Translations under genes and position numbers: made by a program
Assembly (NCBI GenBank): GCA_948099385.1
Contig: CANUEZ040000129.1
Location: 4,588,001 to 4,652,000 of the forward strand
Direction of reading: 5' to 3'
Source: Fasciola hepatica
Lineage: Eukaryota > Platyhelminthes > Trematoda > Plagiorchiida > Fasciolidae
Length of the DNA: 64,000 nucleotides
The notes under the pieces: generated by a model
Databases searched by the model: none
Seen by the model: only the letters and a program-made list of their open reading frames with translations
Told to the model about the DNA's origin: nothing
Shown: piece after piece, positions 46,961 through 59,079 of the stretch
Layout of the letters: each line of letters opens with the position of its first letter
Numbering within the stretch: position 1 is the stretch's first letter

Positions 46961-48860
46961 GGCACGGCATTAAATTTCTTTCTTTCGGGAAAAGAAAATC
47001 ACTCAGTGTTGGGAGCTACAGAAACGCACAGAAGACACAACTACCTAAACACACAATTGGCTGTAGCCACGCAAAGTGCTGTGCAAACTGGAGTGAACTG
47101 AACAGCTCGGTGTCGTTATCTGAGGTCAGCGGTTGGCGCCTGTTCCCTTAGGGGTATAGAGCGATCTGATAGGGTGCAAATAACCTGCGAAAGTGATTTG
47201 AAGTGCATCCGTTTCTGAGGAGATCGCTGAGACTTACCTACCGCGGGTTTTACAACTGGCTGAATCAAGCCGCTTCCGTTTGATTGGTCTGCTGCAGCAG
47301 TAAAGACCTTCGGCGTGGTGGCATAATGGTAGTTAAATGAAAATTTTTGGGTGCATTCAGTGCTTCTTGGCTGCTAAATGCACATCTGAAGTAATTTATG
47401 TTGACATTCGTTTACGATAAAAAAGGATATGAATACATTCAAAATATATGCGATTTCTATCTGAGGTAAGGTCAATTCCCGATCCATCAGATAGGTCGCT
47501 CAAGGTTTGCAGTCGGTCCTTTTATTCTGACTTATCTCCCTGGTCAGTATTTCGCTGCCACTTGCGAGGCCAGAGACAGAGAATGACGAACAACTTCCAC
47601 ATCCTCAGATCCGGGTAAACCTTTCGCACCGAAAATTGTAACAGAGCTGGCTCACCAACAGGCATTTGGCACGCCCATCTGACCGCACAGCTCTTGACTT
47701 CCTAGCGGAGTGGGGACCGTGCTCTGAGGTCAGCTTTATATATGACCGGACCACCAATAACAGGCTTATGTCCCTTCAGCCAGTCACAATCAAGTAAATA
47801 ACTCATTCATTTCAGTTCAGTTTGCACAGGACAGGCCATGGCCAAGGTCAATCGAGCGCCTAGAATTCCTTCAAGGGTACGCTCACCGGTGATGCACCCA
47901 CCGCTGCCCAGTGTTTTCCTTCAAATATCTGCTAAAAATGAGAGAGAAACGGAAAACCTCGTCGCACATCAACTGCGAGAGACAATATGCACCATGAGAA
48001 TTCAACGATAGTGCATGCAATAAGCAAAACCGTCGATTAAAACATGCTACAGACAGACCACAATGCCACCCATCATACTTCTGGTCAAAGTGCTCAAAGC
48101 TCACCACGAGGAAAAATCTCGTACCGCTTACGATCTGGGGCACCTTTGAAGGACTAGACAGTCTGCAGGTCTACCTTTCCACCAGGCAGACCGTTCCCGC
48201 CGTTGGGTGCCCCGTGTCTGAAGAAGTGCTAGCTAGCCACCAACCCAGCTCGAAATTTCCTCAGCTTCTTCTCGCGTCCCCTTGTTATGGAATCTAAAGC
48301 CACTCAGAATAGACTATACGGCCTAAAGCCAGAAAAACCCTTCGTTACTCTGAACGCTTCTATAGGATCCCATCGACGACTCCTCCTTTTCAACGAGAAA
48401 AGATTCAGATCACAGAGTCCCCGCTCTTACTTCTCACCCCTCCGCCCCCAAGCCGTATGCAAGGCGAGACGTTGAACCTTAACTAAGCAGGCGGCGTCCC
48501 TGTTATAGAGGGGTGACCAAGCCTGCATGCTACCTTCTAGGTGAGGTCGTACTATAACCATGTAAACAGGCACGAATATTTCCAACTGCATGCAAGCCAG
48601 TGCTGGTGGCAGTCTGAAGAGATCACCATTAGTCTACTGTGCAGCAGCGTTGCACTGCTCCGACCATGTAAAGTCACTGCTTATGTTGACCACAGCGTCT
48701 CTAACCCTGCTGTCTGCTTTTATGGTGAACAACTCTTGGTCATGGGTCACAACTGGGGTTTCTGTTGACCCTGACAACAAATTGCTTGCTCCGGCTTTCG
48801 GAGGTAAGTCCATTTATAAGCCCAGTCCAGAATGATACCCATAGCCCAAGAAGCACGCCT
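46961..48860. other. No recognisable gene
   Basis: Short frames only, for example 48143-47883 (-, 86 codons), 48541-48768 (+) and 48590-48835 (+). None has a motif I recognise. Confidence 0.4.
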
Positions 48861-48864
48861 CAAG

Positions 48865-48976
48865 GTTGCCCCAAGGCGCGCGTATTGGGCGAACCTGGGG
48901 CAGAAGTGGGGCTTACCCAAGCCTACTATTGGAATTTTGGGGCAAACGGTAAGCGATGAGGCAAACTTGGGGCAAC
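48865..48976. repeat. GC-rich short inverted-repeat segment
   Basis: A perfect 11-base inverted repeat, GTTGCCCCAAG at 48865-48875 and CTTGGGGCAAC at 48966-48976, bounds 112 bp that itself contains further TGGGGCA words at 48896 and 48939. It could be a very small MITE-like hairpin or a simple decaying palindrome. No target duplication is obvious. Confidence 0.4.
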
Positions 48977-49034
48977 ACCAGGGTCATTTCGAACCTTTGT
49001 AATACGCTGAGAAAAACCAGTTTCAACTGCCGCT

Positions 49035-50540
49035 TTATAGACTACTAATACAGTGTTTATTCCTAATATGGTCTTTTGAGTACCCATCCCACATACACAA
49101 ATTTCTGACGAACTTATGATTGAAAACTGGAAGAGAGTTTCGTAATACAAAAACTTTACCTACGTTCACTGAAAGTGTATCTTGTGCAACTTTGCAATAA
49201 TCCATCAAAGTACATCGCTCAAAGTTGGATCCTGTTTTCTGTGGTAGCAATATCTCCAGATATGAGAATAAATAGAAAACAGCTGTCAAAGAACTGCCAG
49301 CCAGTCACTTTACCTTTGTGTATCAAGTGACAAAGGTATCGGATACGTATATTTTTTGAAAAACAACACGGCATTTTTCGACGATACTCGCAAATGTTAC
49401 AAACGGAATGTATCTGCTTTGATATTTCGTAGTGAAGTGGTGTGTAGATGCATACCGAGCAACGCATGCTTGCAAGTAAATGCTTCCTTTTTACAGCGAT
49501 ATATTTGAAATGGATAACGAAGGTGGCGCACGGAAAAATACGCAGAACTTCAATGTAATTCCTTAACCGATTATTGTACTTCAAATGTTAGCCTTACAGT
49601 AAATATATTTCTGCTAACCGTAAATGTGAAATGACGCAATTTCGTTTCATTCTACTCACCTGTTATATCCGCTTCCTGCTCCACGATCATGAGCCTTGTG
49701 GAACCAGTTTCTGTTGTGCTTGTCGACATCGATAGTTGGTTCCCCGGCAAAAAACGGACAGGATATGATAGCAGCTACTAAGCGGTGAGACCACTAGTTA
49801 CCTGACATACATTTTATTGCTTTGATGAGTCTATGATCGCAAACGGCTATCATTTTGCTGGGACCCAGCCTGCAGCGCTTCACTGTGACGTCATCTATGA
49901 CCACAGCAGATAGCTTTTCTTTAACCGCTTCTTGAATGTTTTAAGTCGCTTACCGCCGAAGGGATTTAACCTGTATTTGTCATGTGCGTGTATAGTGACT
50001 TACAATCTTAATGAAAGCTTCTGATGTTTCCAGGACATCGTGTGAATGATGAAATTCATCCAAACTGTTCACTCTCGTGAGTGGCTGCGGTATAGCTCTT
50101 GAGCAGTATGCCAAGAAAGTAGTAGAAAGGGATTCTAAAGAAGGACTCATTCTATCCAAGCTTCTGGTAAGGTTATGTACGGGCAGCAGAACTTTTTCCT
50201 GTTTTGCGAAAAAAAGTAACATCACTACATGTGAACTTGTAGTCAACAAACGTATCAGCAGATAAAAGTAGCCGTGCTCCCCTTTTGACCTCACGGAGGA
50301 AATGTTCCCAGTTTAACGTTTGCACCTGAGAACAACGCGTTCTATGGTCCCGTAGAAAATACACCCACCCACTCCAGCAGCCAAGTCTGGTGCGGACGCT
50401 TGATAATTCATTGTTGATGAGGAGTACGGAAGGTTTGGTTGAGGTCCATCAGAAACCGCATCACTAAATGACACAGTTACAGTGTCCTTTAGATATAGCA
50501 ATATATAATAAACGTTACATTACGCTGCAAATATTTATGT
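49035..50540. other. Anonymous ORFs, possibly exons or a dead transposon
   Basis: Minus frames 49584-49219 (121 codons, Cys-rich: 'RCSVCIY', 'CNICEYRRKMPCCF') and 49289-49035 (84 codons), then 50294-49980 (104 codons). The paired cysteines in the first resemble a zinc-binding arrangement but do not fit a named finger. I found no retroelement motifs. Confidence 0.2.
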
Positions 50541-50759
50541 ACCCAATTACGTCATCTTTGGACATCGACACCTAGGGGCCCACGAAGTAGCCCTGCTGCA
50601 CTGAATGCACGGTAAAGCACCCTACGCCCACTTACGCCAACAATGATTGTGCCACTCGCTTGGAGGGCCCATGTGAGTTAGTTGTCCACTGTGAGCATAG
50701 AAAAATTGTGAGCACCAAACATTTTTCTTCAATTTAAGTCCGAAAATGACAGAAATTAA

Positions 50760-51580
50760 AAACAAATATCCATCCACCTCAGGCATCCTGCTTAGCGCGA
50801 ACGCAATCACGTATGGAAAAGACCACGGCTGACCAAGACTGCTTGAAGGTCGCTACTGACGGTGGCGTAACAAAACAAAACAAGCTACAAGGAGGGTGCC
50901 TTAAGATGACAAAAAATGTACATACTGATATAATCCTAGTGATTCCGTAGCCAAACAGCACCTTTTTTACGTAGAAATCTATCTTGGGGCAAGCTTTGGA
51001 CGTGGCGCAGGTTTGCCCCAGTTGTTGAGGCAATGCGCCGCACGGGATCCCTGCCTGAGTCCACCCTACCCTCAGACCCAACGACCTTTACATCGCCCGC
51101 ATGAATAAAGCTAGGCGCTAGAAAGGCGAATGCCAGGTCGGTAATAAGTAACGAGAATAGCACCGGGCCTGGGACGGATCCCTGAAGTACACCATTGGTG
51201 ACATTCACCAAAATGAAGCACCTGTCTTCTACTTTGAAGTAAAACGTCCCTTGGTAGAGAAAGTCATCCAGCACTAATATATTGACCCACCTATATTAAA
51301 CGTTTCCTTCTTTCGTAGCAAAAGACGATGAGCAACCGAGTCAAAAGCCTTCTCAAAGTCGAAGTAGCATACCTCAACTTGCTTAACTTCATCCAGTGGA
51401 CGAGTTACTTCATCTAAGAAGCACAGGAGTTTGGTCACGCAAGATCCATTCTTCAGGAATCCATGCTGGGCCGGACTTAGCTTGGAGTGCTGCAGTATAA
51501 GCTGTCCGATGTGAGCACCCATGATTATCTCAAGGACATGACATCCCATGCAGCACGAGTGTCCCCTTGATCGCATCACT
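50760..51580 (-). mobile_element. Jockey-like LINE, reverse transcriptase core fragment
   Basis: Minus strand. The frame 51579-51274 has 'LILQHSKLSPAQHGFLKNGS', 'CVTKLLCFLDEVTRPLDEVK' and 'VEVCYFDFEKAFDSVAHRLL', an intact RT motif A. The second frame 51274-50936 has 'NGVLQGSVPGPVLFSLLITD' (SGVPQGSVLGPLLF) and 'SFIHAGDVKVVGSEGRVDSG', where FADDVK has become HAGDVK. The start of ORF2, the endonuclease and the C-terminal cap are absent, so this is an internal fragment of the family seen at 1-1020 and 45.0-46.96 kb. Confidence 0.9.
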
Positions 51581-53690
51581 GAGTGATCCCCAGTGAAACA
51601 AGGAAAGGGACATTCAGGCGGCGGTCAGCAAGGAACCCCGAAAAATACCCGCAGACCACAGCCCTGTTGCTCTATCAATTTCTGAAAAATAATACCATCA
51701 CCGGTCAATCGCCTGCCATTGCTATTTTAACAGAAGTATGCCCACTAATGCTGTGAAGCCAGGACTTATATATATGACATATAACAGTGATTTCCGCTGA
51801 AGTCCTACTGGCGAAGCACCGCCGCGGTCTGTCGCGTTTCCTTGTACATAACCGCGTAATCAGAATAAAAATAACATGAAAAACATGCACGTATGAAACG
51901 GTTTTATTGAAGATATATATTCACATATGGTCATTACAAGGGGTTTTCGGTTGGTTTTCTTTGTTTGCACCTGAAATAAAGAAAAGAAAGTATTTTTACC
52001 TGTGTTGGAAGTGTAATTTACACTGTTGAGGACCATGGTGATTATAACGCTATCATAGATGCTAATAATAATGTTTAGGAGGTGTGCCCTGAATAACGTG
52101 GCTCATCGTAGTTTCATGACATTTACTGGGTAAATGAATTGTAACGCAGTGATTTTAAAGTGGTAATGCATTTATCAACTGTAATCTTACTGCAATTATC
52201 CGGTAAATACCGGCGGCCGGCGCAATTACCTTTGGCCGATTTTGGTCGTGGTCGCTCTTTCCACCGTTGTATTCTCCCGGATATCGCAAGAACCTTTGCA
52301 TCTGCAAGACTGTGTCATCGAATGGCATCTGACGACTAGAGCATGTAAAGCAAAGATAACTAATCATCAGTTGACACAGTTAATCGTCACACGGGGAGTG
52401 TTTGCCATTGATACTCCGCAAGTTTATATGTCGTAGGATGTCCTCTGAAAGAAAAGTTTTTAGTATAGCTCCAGTACCTGCAACCGTGGTATTTCCACCT
52501 ACACTGAAAGTGAACTAGAACTAAACGGAAATGGAAAGAATATGCCAAGTAGCGTACAATGTTTTCATACACGGTTTTGTCGTCTAGTTTTAGCAGCAAA
52601 TATTCGTACTCCTACAGTGTTTTCACGAAGATACTGATGGGTGGTATTTGTGTGGTCCTCGCGAAAGTCAGCTGCGGGCGTGACATTTCTGTTGTAAAAA
52701 CATAGCCGACCCTCAATTTCCCGATTTCACCAGCAAGGTTTTCTATGGCGGCTTAATAAAATAATGGTGAATTGGTGCATAAAGTTACCATATATGGTGT
52801 CCACCTTCTTCGTTAGACTTCTCATGTTGAGCGCCATTGGCTTATTTTCAGGCTCCGCAGCTGGAACCAAAGGGGCTACGGTGGTTTGATGTCGGTGACT
52901 TGTGGAATGTGTGCTACACTATACGTTGTGGAAAGTTAGAAGGCTCGTTAAACGCATTCGCGCACGGGCTTTGAGATAATTGTGAGCACAAGTATCCCCT
53001 TTTAACTGAAACGATTGAGAAGCCCCAAAAACGAACACCTACTTATCATGTGTAGGACTGAGCAAAGTTTCAGAAGTGGACAGTAACTGGCTGTGACCGT
53101 CAGCAGCAGAAAAAGTGGACGCACCATCTGAAGGTGGCGGCAGTGGTGTTGCATTCAAATTGGTATCGCGAGGTTCAGTTTCCGCTGCGAATCTTCTACA
53201 TCGCTGGAATCGCCAATTCGTACAGGTATTCTTTTTAAAACATTGCTGTTAAATAATCACCATATACCGTTACCGTTTCCCAAAGTTATCCATGCGGATC
53301 ATGGCGTCTGTCGACGTCAATTTGGATATTCTTTGGGCATTTTCTGTTGGTTACATGCTTTATCATAACCATCTGCGAAGTGGACAAGGGTAGACAATGA
53401 CAAACCGACAAATTATTGAATTCTAACGCCATGCGTAGGGCAGTTAACAGGCGGCGAAATGCCTTTTCTCAACAACTTTTGCTTTCTAGCTGACGACGTG
53501 CAAAACCACTTCGTCTTATTACCTCCTTCAATCCAAAAGGGACGTGACAAGGCGACTGTGTTGTCCTGGAGGAATTCAGCGACCATGAATATCTAAAAAA
53601 AATGCCGCTAATAAAGACCCGGTCTCAGTACAGAATAGTTTATCGTGAAAAGAAAAACCGATATGTAGAGAAATAGTGTGTACATAGGAC
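51581..53690. other. No recognisable gene
   Basis: Only short frames (for example 52599-52387 -, 70 codons). AT-rich. It may include the 3' flank of the transposase remnant beginning at 53.7 kb, but no terminal inverted repeat was found. Confidence 0.4.
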
Positions 53691-53699
53691 AAAACACGT

Positions 53700-55760
53700 A
53701 ACAGTCACTTTATTGAAAAAGCATTTCTCCGCACTGCACATCGCTCAAAACTGCTGCATGAGGCAAGTAGTTCAGTTGATTACGAATAAGGAATTTATTG
53801 TCCGACGAGGGTGACGGTCTCTGGAAGTTTCCATTAACTTTGATAAAACATCTGACAATCGCATTCTTGTCTGATATGCAATCGATCACGATAGGCCTGC
53901 TATTCACAGACGCGACATTATCGGGAGGCTCGGCTGAGAGAATCAGGCCAAGGAAGACTTCTTCGGACTACTGTACGATATATGTTGGATTGTGCGTGAC
54001 TCAGTATCTTTCACGAGAGGATATCGACAATGCAGGCTAACTTCAGCCGTCTTTTTCTCTCATCCTCCAAAATCCCGCTAAGTCAGCATGTTTTTGAGGT
54101 AATGGACTGTCCAATTACTTGCATGGAAGACTCAAAAAAGAAAGCAGAAATATTGTCCAACGGACCGAATATGTCCAAATCCCCTGGAAAATACGACCGG
54201 CTATGCACATTGAACACTGCCTGATCCTCGCCATACAGTGTGATGAACTGTCCAGTTACTGTCCACGCATTACCCCGTGTAAAAGGTACCGTCTGGAAGA
54301 GCGCATTATATAGGCAAACACTGAAAACGCCAATAAGTTATGGTACGTTTTCTCAGGAGGAACAATATTTGAAGCCACAGGACTCAGGTACGGTCAACAT
54401 TGACGATATTACGTGGCTTTCCACAGATCCGCCTCTGAAAGAGGCTTACGTCAACGAGGAACGTCATACCTAATGCTCCTGCGCATGGTCGCCAAAAGGT
54501 GTTCAGTCGTTAGCGGATGATTACAGCAGACATGTACCTTCTTTGTCAAACCTTTTCTCAGCCAAAGGCTGATTAGACCCTTTATAAGTCCTAAACAAGT
54601 TGCATGCATATAGTCCACTGAGAATGTGTTAATCTTGTCGATGTTCAGTGGCTCCAAAGGTGATAATCCACTACCGTTTTTCTCCTGTTAGTGTGTCTGA
54701 AAATCACTGTTGGTCCCCGGCTTCCCGTGATTCGTTGGATACGCCAAGCGTCAGTTGGAACTAACTCCACGTTGAGCGCCTCGGAATCAACTATAAAATC
54801 TGCTGTGTGGCTTCGGTTGTTATAAGAAACTTTTGCGAGAGCATCAGATACAACGGAGTGCAAAACAAAATCCACGAACTGACTGTCAGACCTCAGAATG
54901 GATTCCATTTTAGTGGTAGTTATTACCTCCAAAAGAGTGCTCGTTTATAGGTTCTATTTTACCACATTACAATTCAGTGATGAAAACAGGGGACCTAGTC
55001 AATAATGCACGCCCCAAGATGGGCCACAACTGTCGAGAAGATCCTCTGAATAGTGGTAAACCATCCATGTAAAAGTATTCGGGAGACCTTTTTCTCTTCA
55101 TTGACATCCGTGATACAAACGACATTTATCATTTGCATGAACTATCTTTGTCGAATTTCTGATTGTTCGTTTTGTTGCTCTAAATCTGTGTCCCAAACCG
55201 GGCTCCCAGCATTGCCTTGAACATGAGTCGCTCATCTTGGGCTTCGTTGTGACTGTTTTCGGTAATCTCATCTCCTAAACTTAACCTTTTTCGGCACTCC
55301 AGCGGCAGTTGATTTGCTGATCAATTTGGAGAGTGGGAGCCCAGAAGAAACACCATTGAGAGTTGGTTATTGTAAAATTGCTTAGTTTGTTGTATATTGG
55401 GAATCAACTTTGTTTTGAATTGTGTAGAAATTGGTTGCAACGCGTCGCTCGAACTTTCCAGTGGCTAGACTTTACAATCGAAGTGCAATTGCAATTTCGC
55501 AACGGTACAATGCGCCACTTGAACATCATCAGGAACTCTTTCTATACCCTACTCCAATCCAAAATGAAGATTCTTCCCATCATTTAGGCTCCTCGATGAT
55601 ATTTTACGAGGGGTACCAAGCCGCTTCCTGGGATATTTAGGCACATCTAATTTAAACTGTCGCAGACCACCGACAAGAGCCAAAACCCCCCTCATGGGAA
55701 AATTTCCATACACCATCTGTCGAGCGATGCACCTAGAACTAAAAGCCGGCAAAATTACGT
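53700..55760 (-). pseudogene. DNA transposase remnant, CACTA/EnSpm-like (Tnp_2/DUF4218-type)
   Basis: Minus strand. The frame 55752-55549 contains 'VPKYPRKRLGTPRKISSRSL' and 'NDGKNLHFGLE' (family: LPKDPRTLLxTPRxV-YYHFGL). ~55450-55400 has 'PLESSSDALQPISTQF' (the PLFKSSxxQxWPIL block). The central part 54657-54530 reads 'FSVDYMHATCLGLIKGLISL' then 'WLRKG' (the DxMHxVxLGVxKxLLxLW motif). Downstream at 54440-54080 come 'LWKAT', then 'LFQTVPFTRG', 'FITLYGEDQAVFNVHSR' and 'DIFGPLDNISAF', matching the YNxHxLxHLxxxVxxxGPLxxFSAFxFE region of the DUF4218-like part. 53907-53710 is the C-terminal frame, with 'DCISDKNAIVRCFIKVNGN'. Many stops. The superfamily name is from memory and the termini are unknown. 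Confidence 0.6.
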
Positions 55761-56154
55761 ATTCATTTCCTTCCGTAAGCGTTTCTTCCTGTGCTGAAAT
55801 GAAAATTCCATGACATGAATCTCCTAATACCTTCTATTTTTGCCGTGGATCTTTGCGCAACAGCTAGTTCTTCGTCCAAGAACGGATCAGTAACTGCCAT
55901 CGCCGATTCATCGCCGGAAAAATGGTGCCATTTGCGTATTTCCTTTGTAGTTCGTTCTCCAGCCGTTACGCATGAGTCCCCTAAGTCAACGACTTATTTC
56001 TTTATTACATTCTTTACGTATTAACTTCCTCAGAAAAATAATAATTCCATAATTATGTCAATTTTGACATTTGGAGTGTCATCTCTTGTAATAATAAAGT
56101 AATTTCACTACCTGAGATGATGTAAAGCTCTTACTTTTACAATCTTCGTCACCG

Positions 56155-56505
56155 GCCCCAAAGGGGGCACTCCTTGGGCGGTCATTCCATGTCGGAGGTT
56201 CTTGTGCTGTAACTTCCTTTATTAACTACTTCCAGTTATTATTGTTCCATTCAGTACGAATGAAAAGTTTATTTACTTTGAAAATAATATGATTTCTTGA
56301 CTTGTAGAGCTTATTGCTGACCGTCCCTCGAGTGAACCTTTCGGGAGAATCTCAGCAATACGGTTAGAGAAATAATCAGCGACAACCACCACAAGTTTAC
56401 GAACTTGTTTTTGTATTTCAAGTACGAAAGCAGATTTTTATTTATCCAGGAAGCAAAGTTGACGTCATTTAACAAAAATGACATGGATGTCCCCAAGGGG
56501 GACAC
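56155..56505. repeat. Pair of short C4-A-G5 palindromes 320 bp apart
   Basis: GCCCCAAAGGGGGC at 56155-56168 and TGTCCCCAAGGGGGACA at 56489-56505 are each near-perfect palindromes. They share CCCCAA(A)GGGGG(A)CACT and a following TTGGG/TAGGGG. They may be ends of a small element or a chance pair. Confidence 0.3.
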
Positions 56506-56519
56506 TTAGGGGACTGTTT

Positions 56520-56795
56520 GAGGATTCTCCGAAGTTAAGCCACGATCTGCTTCGTATAGAGCCTAAAGCCCCTGGTTCTCGGTTCGTAACATGTCAGCAA
56601 ATATACTCGGCAGGGCGCAAAAGGGCAGAACTCAAAATGCTAGAGCGGGAAAACTTGCGTATTAGGGGGAAGCAACGGTGTGCAGACGGAGCACACAGAC
56701 GGAGCAAGTGGCGCCACTAAACTAGGTTCTTTTTCAAATAAGCAAATCCGTAAGTCTTTGTAATCTTGTGTCTTATCGGTAGCCCTACAGGGGAC
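56520..56795 (+). repeat. Dispersed repeat R4, copy 2
   Basis: Same-strand match to 36402-36685 (see there). Here it lies between the palindrome pair and the 3' flank of the large Gypsy element, in opposite orientation to that element. Confidence 0.75.
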
Positions 56796-57399
56796 TCCCA
56801 CTCGAAGGCTGAAGCAGTTCAGCTTCGGCCCGTGGTGAGCTCGTCAGCTTCCGCGGCGAGAGATGATCTCCATGTCTTCCCCCGCGATCGGACACAACTA
56901 CAAGGTCGGCATAAGCCGTTCTCCGAGACTCACACTGGTCGCTCCGCGTCGACCGCAAAAATGGGCCTTCCTAAACACTGCTTTCGATCTGGGTGGGTTC
57001 TGCTTGCGACTTGGTAGTGGTGATCGTGTTGTTGGTAATGTCGTCGTTGGCATATTCCAAAAATCCGTTTGCCTGTGGTCATTATTACCTTCGTAAACGA
57101 GCTAGCATCCGACCGTCAAATGGGTCCACTCGCGATCCAACGGGCATTGTGTTCGAGCCATGCGAGATCCTGGGATTCCATGTGGTTCTGTCCAGCGGGA
57201 CGACCTGGAAGGCAAAAAACACAAGGGGCTGCTCTTCGGGGAGCTGGCGGGTATTTGACTGAGGGGGATATACCGGAGCAATACAGGCAGCCGCTAACAT
57301 TGTCGTGGCAACCACGAGGTCGTGCATCTATGCACAATGAGACTATGCGCAAGTGGAATGTGAAGAGTAAACTTAAAAGTATGCGACTGTCACAAGTTT

Positions 57400-57740
57400 A
57401 GAAAACCCCGTCGGCTGTCGCAGCCCGCGACCACGTCGATTCTTCCTGTTAACGGGTGCAGCTGTATCCTCCGTGGAGTTTGATGTCGCAACAGGTAATG
57501 GGAAGCCGTCAGTGTGAGCCACAGGTGCCGACTCAGGATAACTAACCGAAGGCTGTGAGCAGGTGGGGACTTTGGTGGGGTGTTAGGGGTGGGTTCTGCC
57601 TCGAAGAAGGCCTGGTAAAGGCGGTCCACGCTGGTGGGCTCTTACCTGTCTTTGGCTTCAGAATGGTGTTTCTTTTTCTTCCGCTGGAAGACGCGGAACG
57701 GGCCAGAGTAAGCCGCTTGTAGTGGCGATCGCACTATATC
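57400..57740 (-). pseudogene. Gypsy pol C-terminal tail
   Basis: Minus strand: 'SGLLWPVPRL' near 57710, then 'VDRLYQAFFEAEPTPNTPPK' at ~57628-57570. This matches the YxGPFxVLxR…VSVDRLKPAFLE ending of Gypsy integrase ORFs. It finishes with 'TASHYLLRHQTPRRIQLHPL', which resembles the TRSGRxVxFPxRL terminus. It is separated from the core by ~570 bp without homology. Confidence 0.7.
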
Positions 57741-57744
57741 CTCT

Positions 57745-58305
57745 TGAATAAACACTTGGCTGGCGGCCGCTGGAGTGGCGATTATTTAAGAGCTGATAGT
57801 TTTTTCGCATGGATGGGTGGGCTTTATCATTCGCAGTTGATGTGACGGCCGTTTTGCGCAATCCCCGTAATTATACCTCACAGGTGGTAATGGGGAAGCC
57901 AACCTACCCGGAATCCGTAATGTGCAGGCGTAAACCAGTTCAGCCGCCGTAACACCCACCGTAAGGACCGGCTGTGGAAAGTCCCCCCCCCCTCACGAAA
58001 CACCGCAATTTCACTTTTCCTTGACATCACTCATTCATTTACACTGTTGGTTTGTTTTTATGCACTGTACGTTCTCATGAACCAACCTTTGTTTATTCGC
58101 GCCCAATGTGCTACTCTGTCATATTCTATTCTGGACTTGTGTGACGCACGTGCTCCCCTGTCCTATGCCGCAATTTGCTTCTCGTTCTCTGGATCCTAGT
58201 GACTGCGTAACTGAGGTTGGTATCTGTTTTATTTCATTGTTCTTTTGACGATCTAGTATCGTAGAATTTCACGGATAATCGTGTTCTGATTTTGAGAGTC
58301 GTTTT
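57745..58305. other. Interval without homology inside the Gypsy integrase
   Basis: Contains a C10 run near 57987-57996 and AT-rich DNA at 58010-58300, with no shared words with the rest of pol. It may be a later insertion or a hypermutated integrase region. No terminal repeats were seen. Confidence 0.35.
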
Positions 58306-58309
58306 GAAT

Positions 58310-58985
58310 CTGGCTACTTTTTGCTGAAAGGCGTCTTACACCCACTTCGATATGCCAGTGTTACGCTGTCCTAGGAGAACCATTGGTAAAACTCCACTCT
58401 ATAAAGAGCTATCTCGATCACGAACGGCAGCTTTCAGGTGGCAGTGGAATCGCTCCATCATTCCATTAGACTGGGGCTGATAGGCCGTCGTCTTGTTGTG
58501 TCTGCAACCAAATGCTTTTTGACAGTTCGTGGGAGACACCGTCAAAATAAGAACCGCGGTCTGTGATCTCGATAGTAGGGCAACCAAACTGAATTACCCA
58601 ACCGGTTAAAAACTCTTTGGCAGCTTTCCCTGAGGCAAGACAGGGAATAAATATGGTCTGTGGCAGACCAGTGAAATAATGTACACAAGTGAGGATGTAG
58701 AAGCAGCCGCTGGATGGTGGAAGGGGCTCCACGAGATCCACGTGCACATGGTGGAAAAGTGCATCCGGTCCATAGATGGTGCCCTACGTAGATTTACAGT
58801 GACGATGTACTTTACCGCGTTGGCACTGAATATGTGCTCCGGCCTAAGGAAGTATGTCACATTTGACGCAAGGCCGGACGAATCGCTCGGAGACTAGTTT
58901 CACGGAGGCGGCTTAACCAGGGTGCGATAAGTTGTGGAGGCTGATAAAACCGTTCAGGGAAAAACTGACGGGAACTAGTGGTCGG
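58310..58985 (-). pseudogene. Gypsy integrase
   Basis: The zinc-binding part begins 'HNLSHPG' near 58970 and runs through 'VKLVSERFVRPCVKCD'. The core has 'HVHVDLVEPLPPSSGCFYIL' (first catalytic Asp), 'FLTGWVIQFGCPTIEITDRG' and 'SYF' (second Asp), then after a shift 'TAYQPQSNGMMERFHCHLKA' (catalytic Glu). All three acidic residues are therefore present. 'MVLLGQRNT' near 58370 (PLVLLGIRT) follows; homology then stops. The catalytic residues are split over two frames. Confidence 0.9.
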
Positions 58986-59079
58986 CTCGACACTGTGACA
59001 AAGCACAAGTGATAGTTACGTCCGAGGTAGGCAGTGTTACTGGCACTAGATGCGGGGAGCCCCTGTTTCTGAGCCGTTC

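Noticed and set aside
50984..51012. CTTGGGGCAAGC...GTTTGCCCCAG as an inverted repeat related to 48.86 kb
   Set aside because: It falls inside LINE reverse transcriptase coding sequence. The match is short and likely coincidental.
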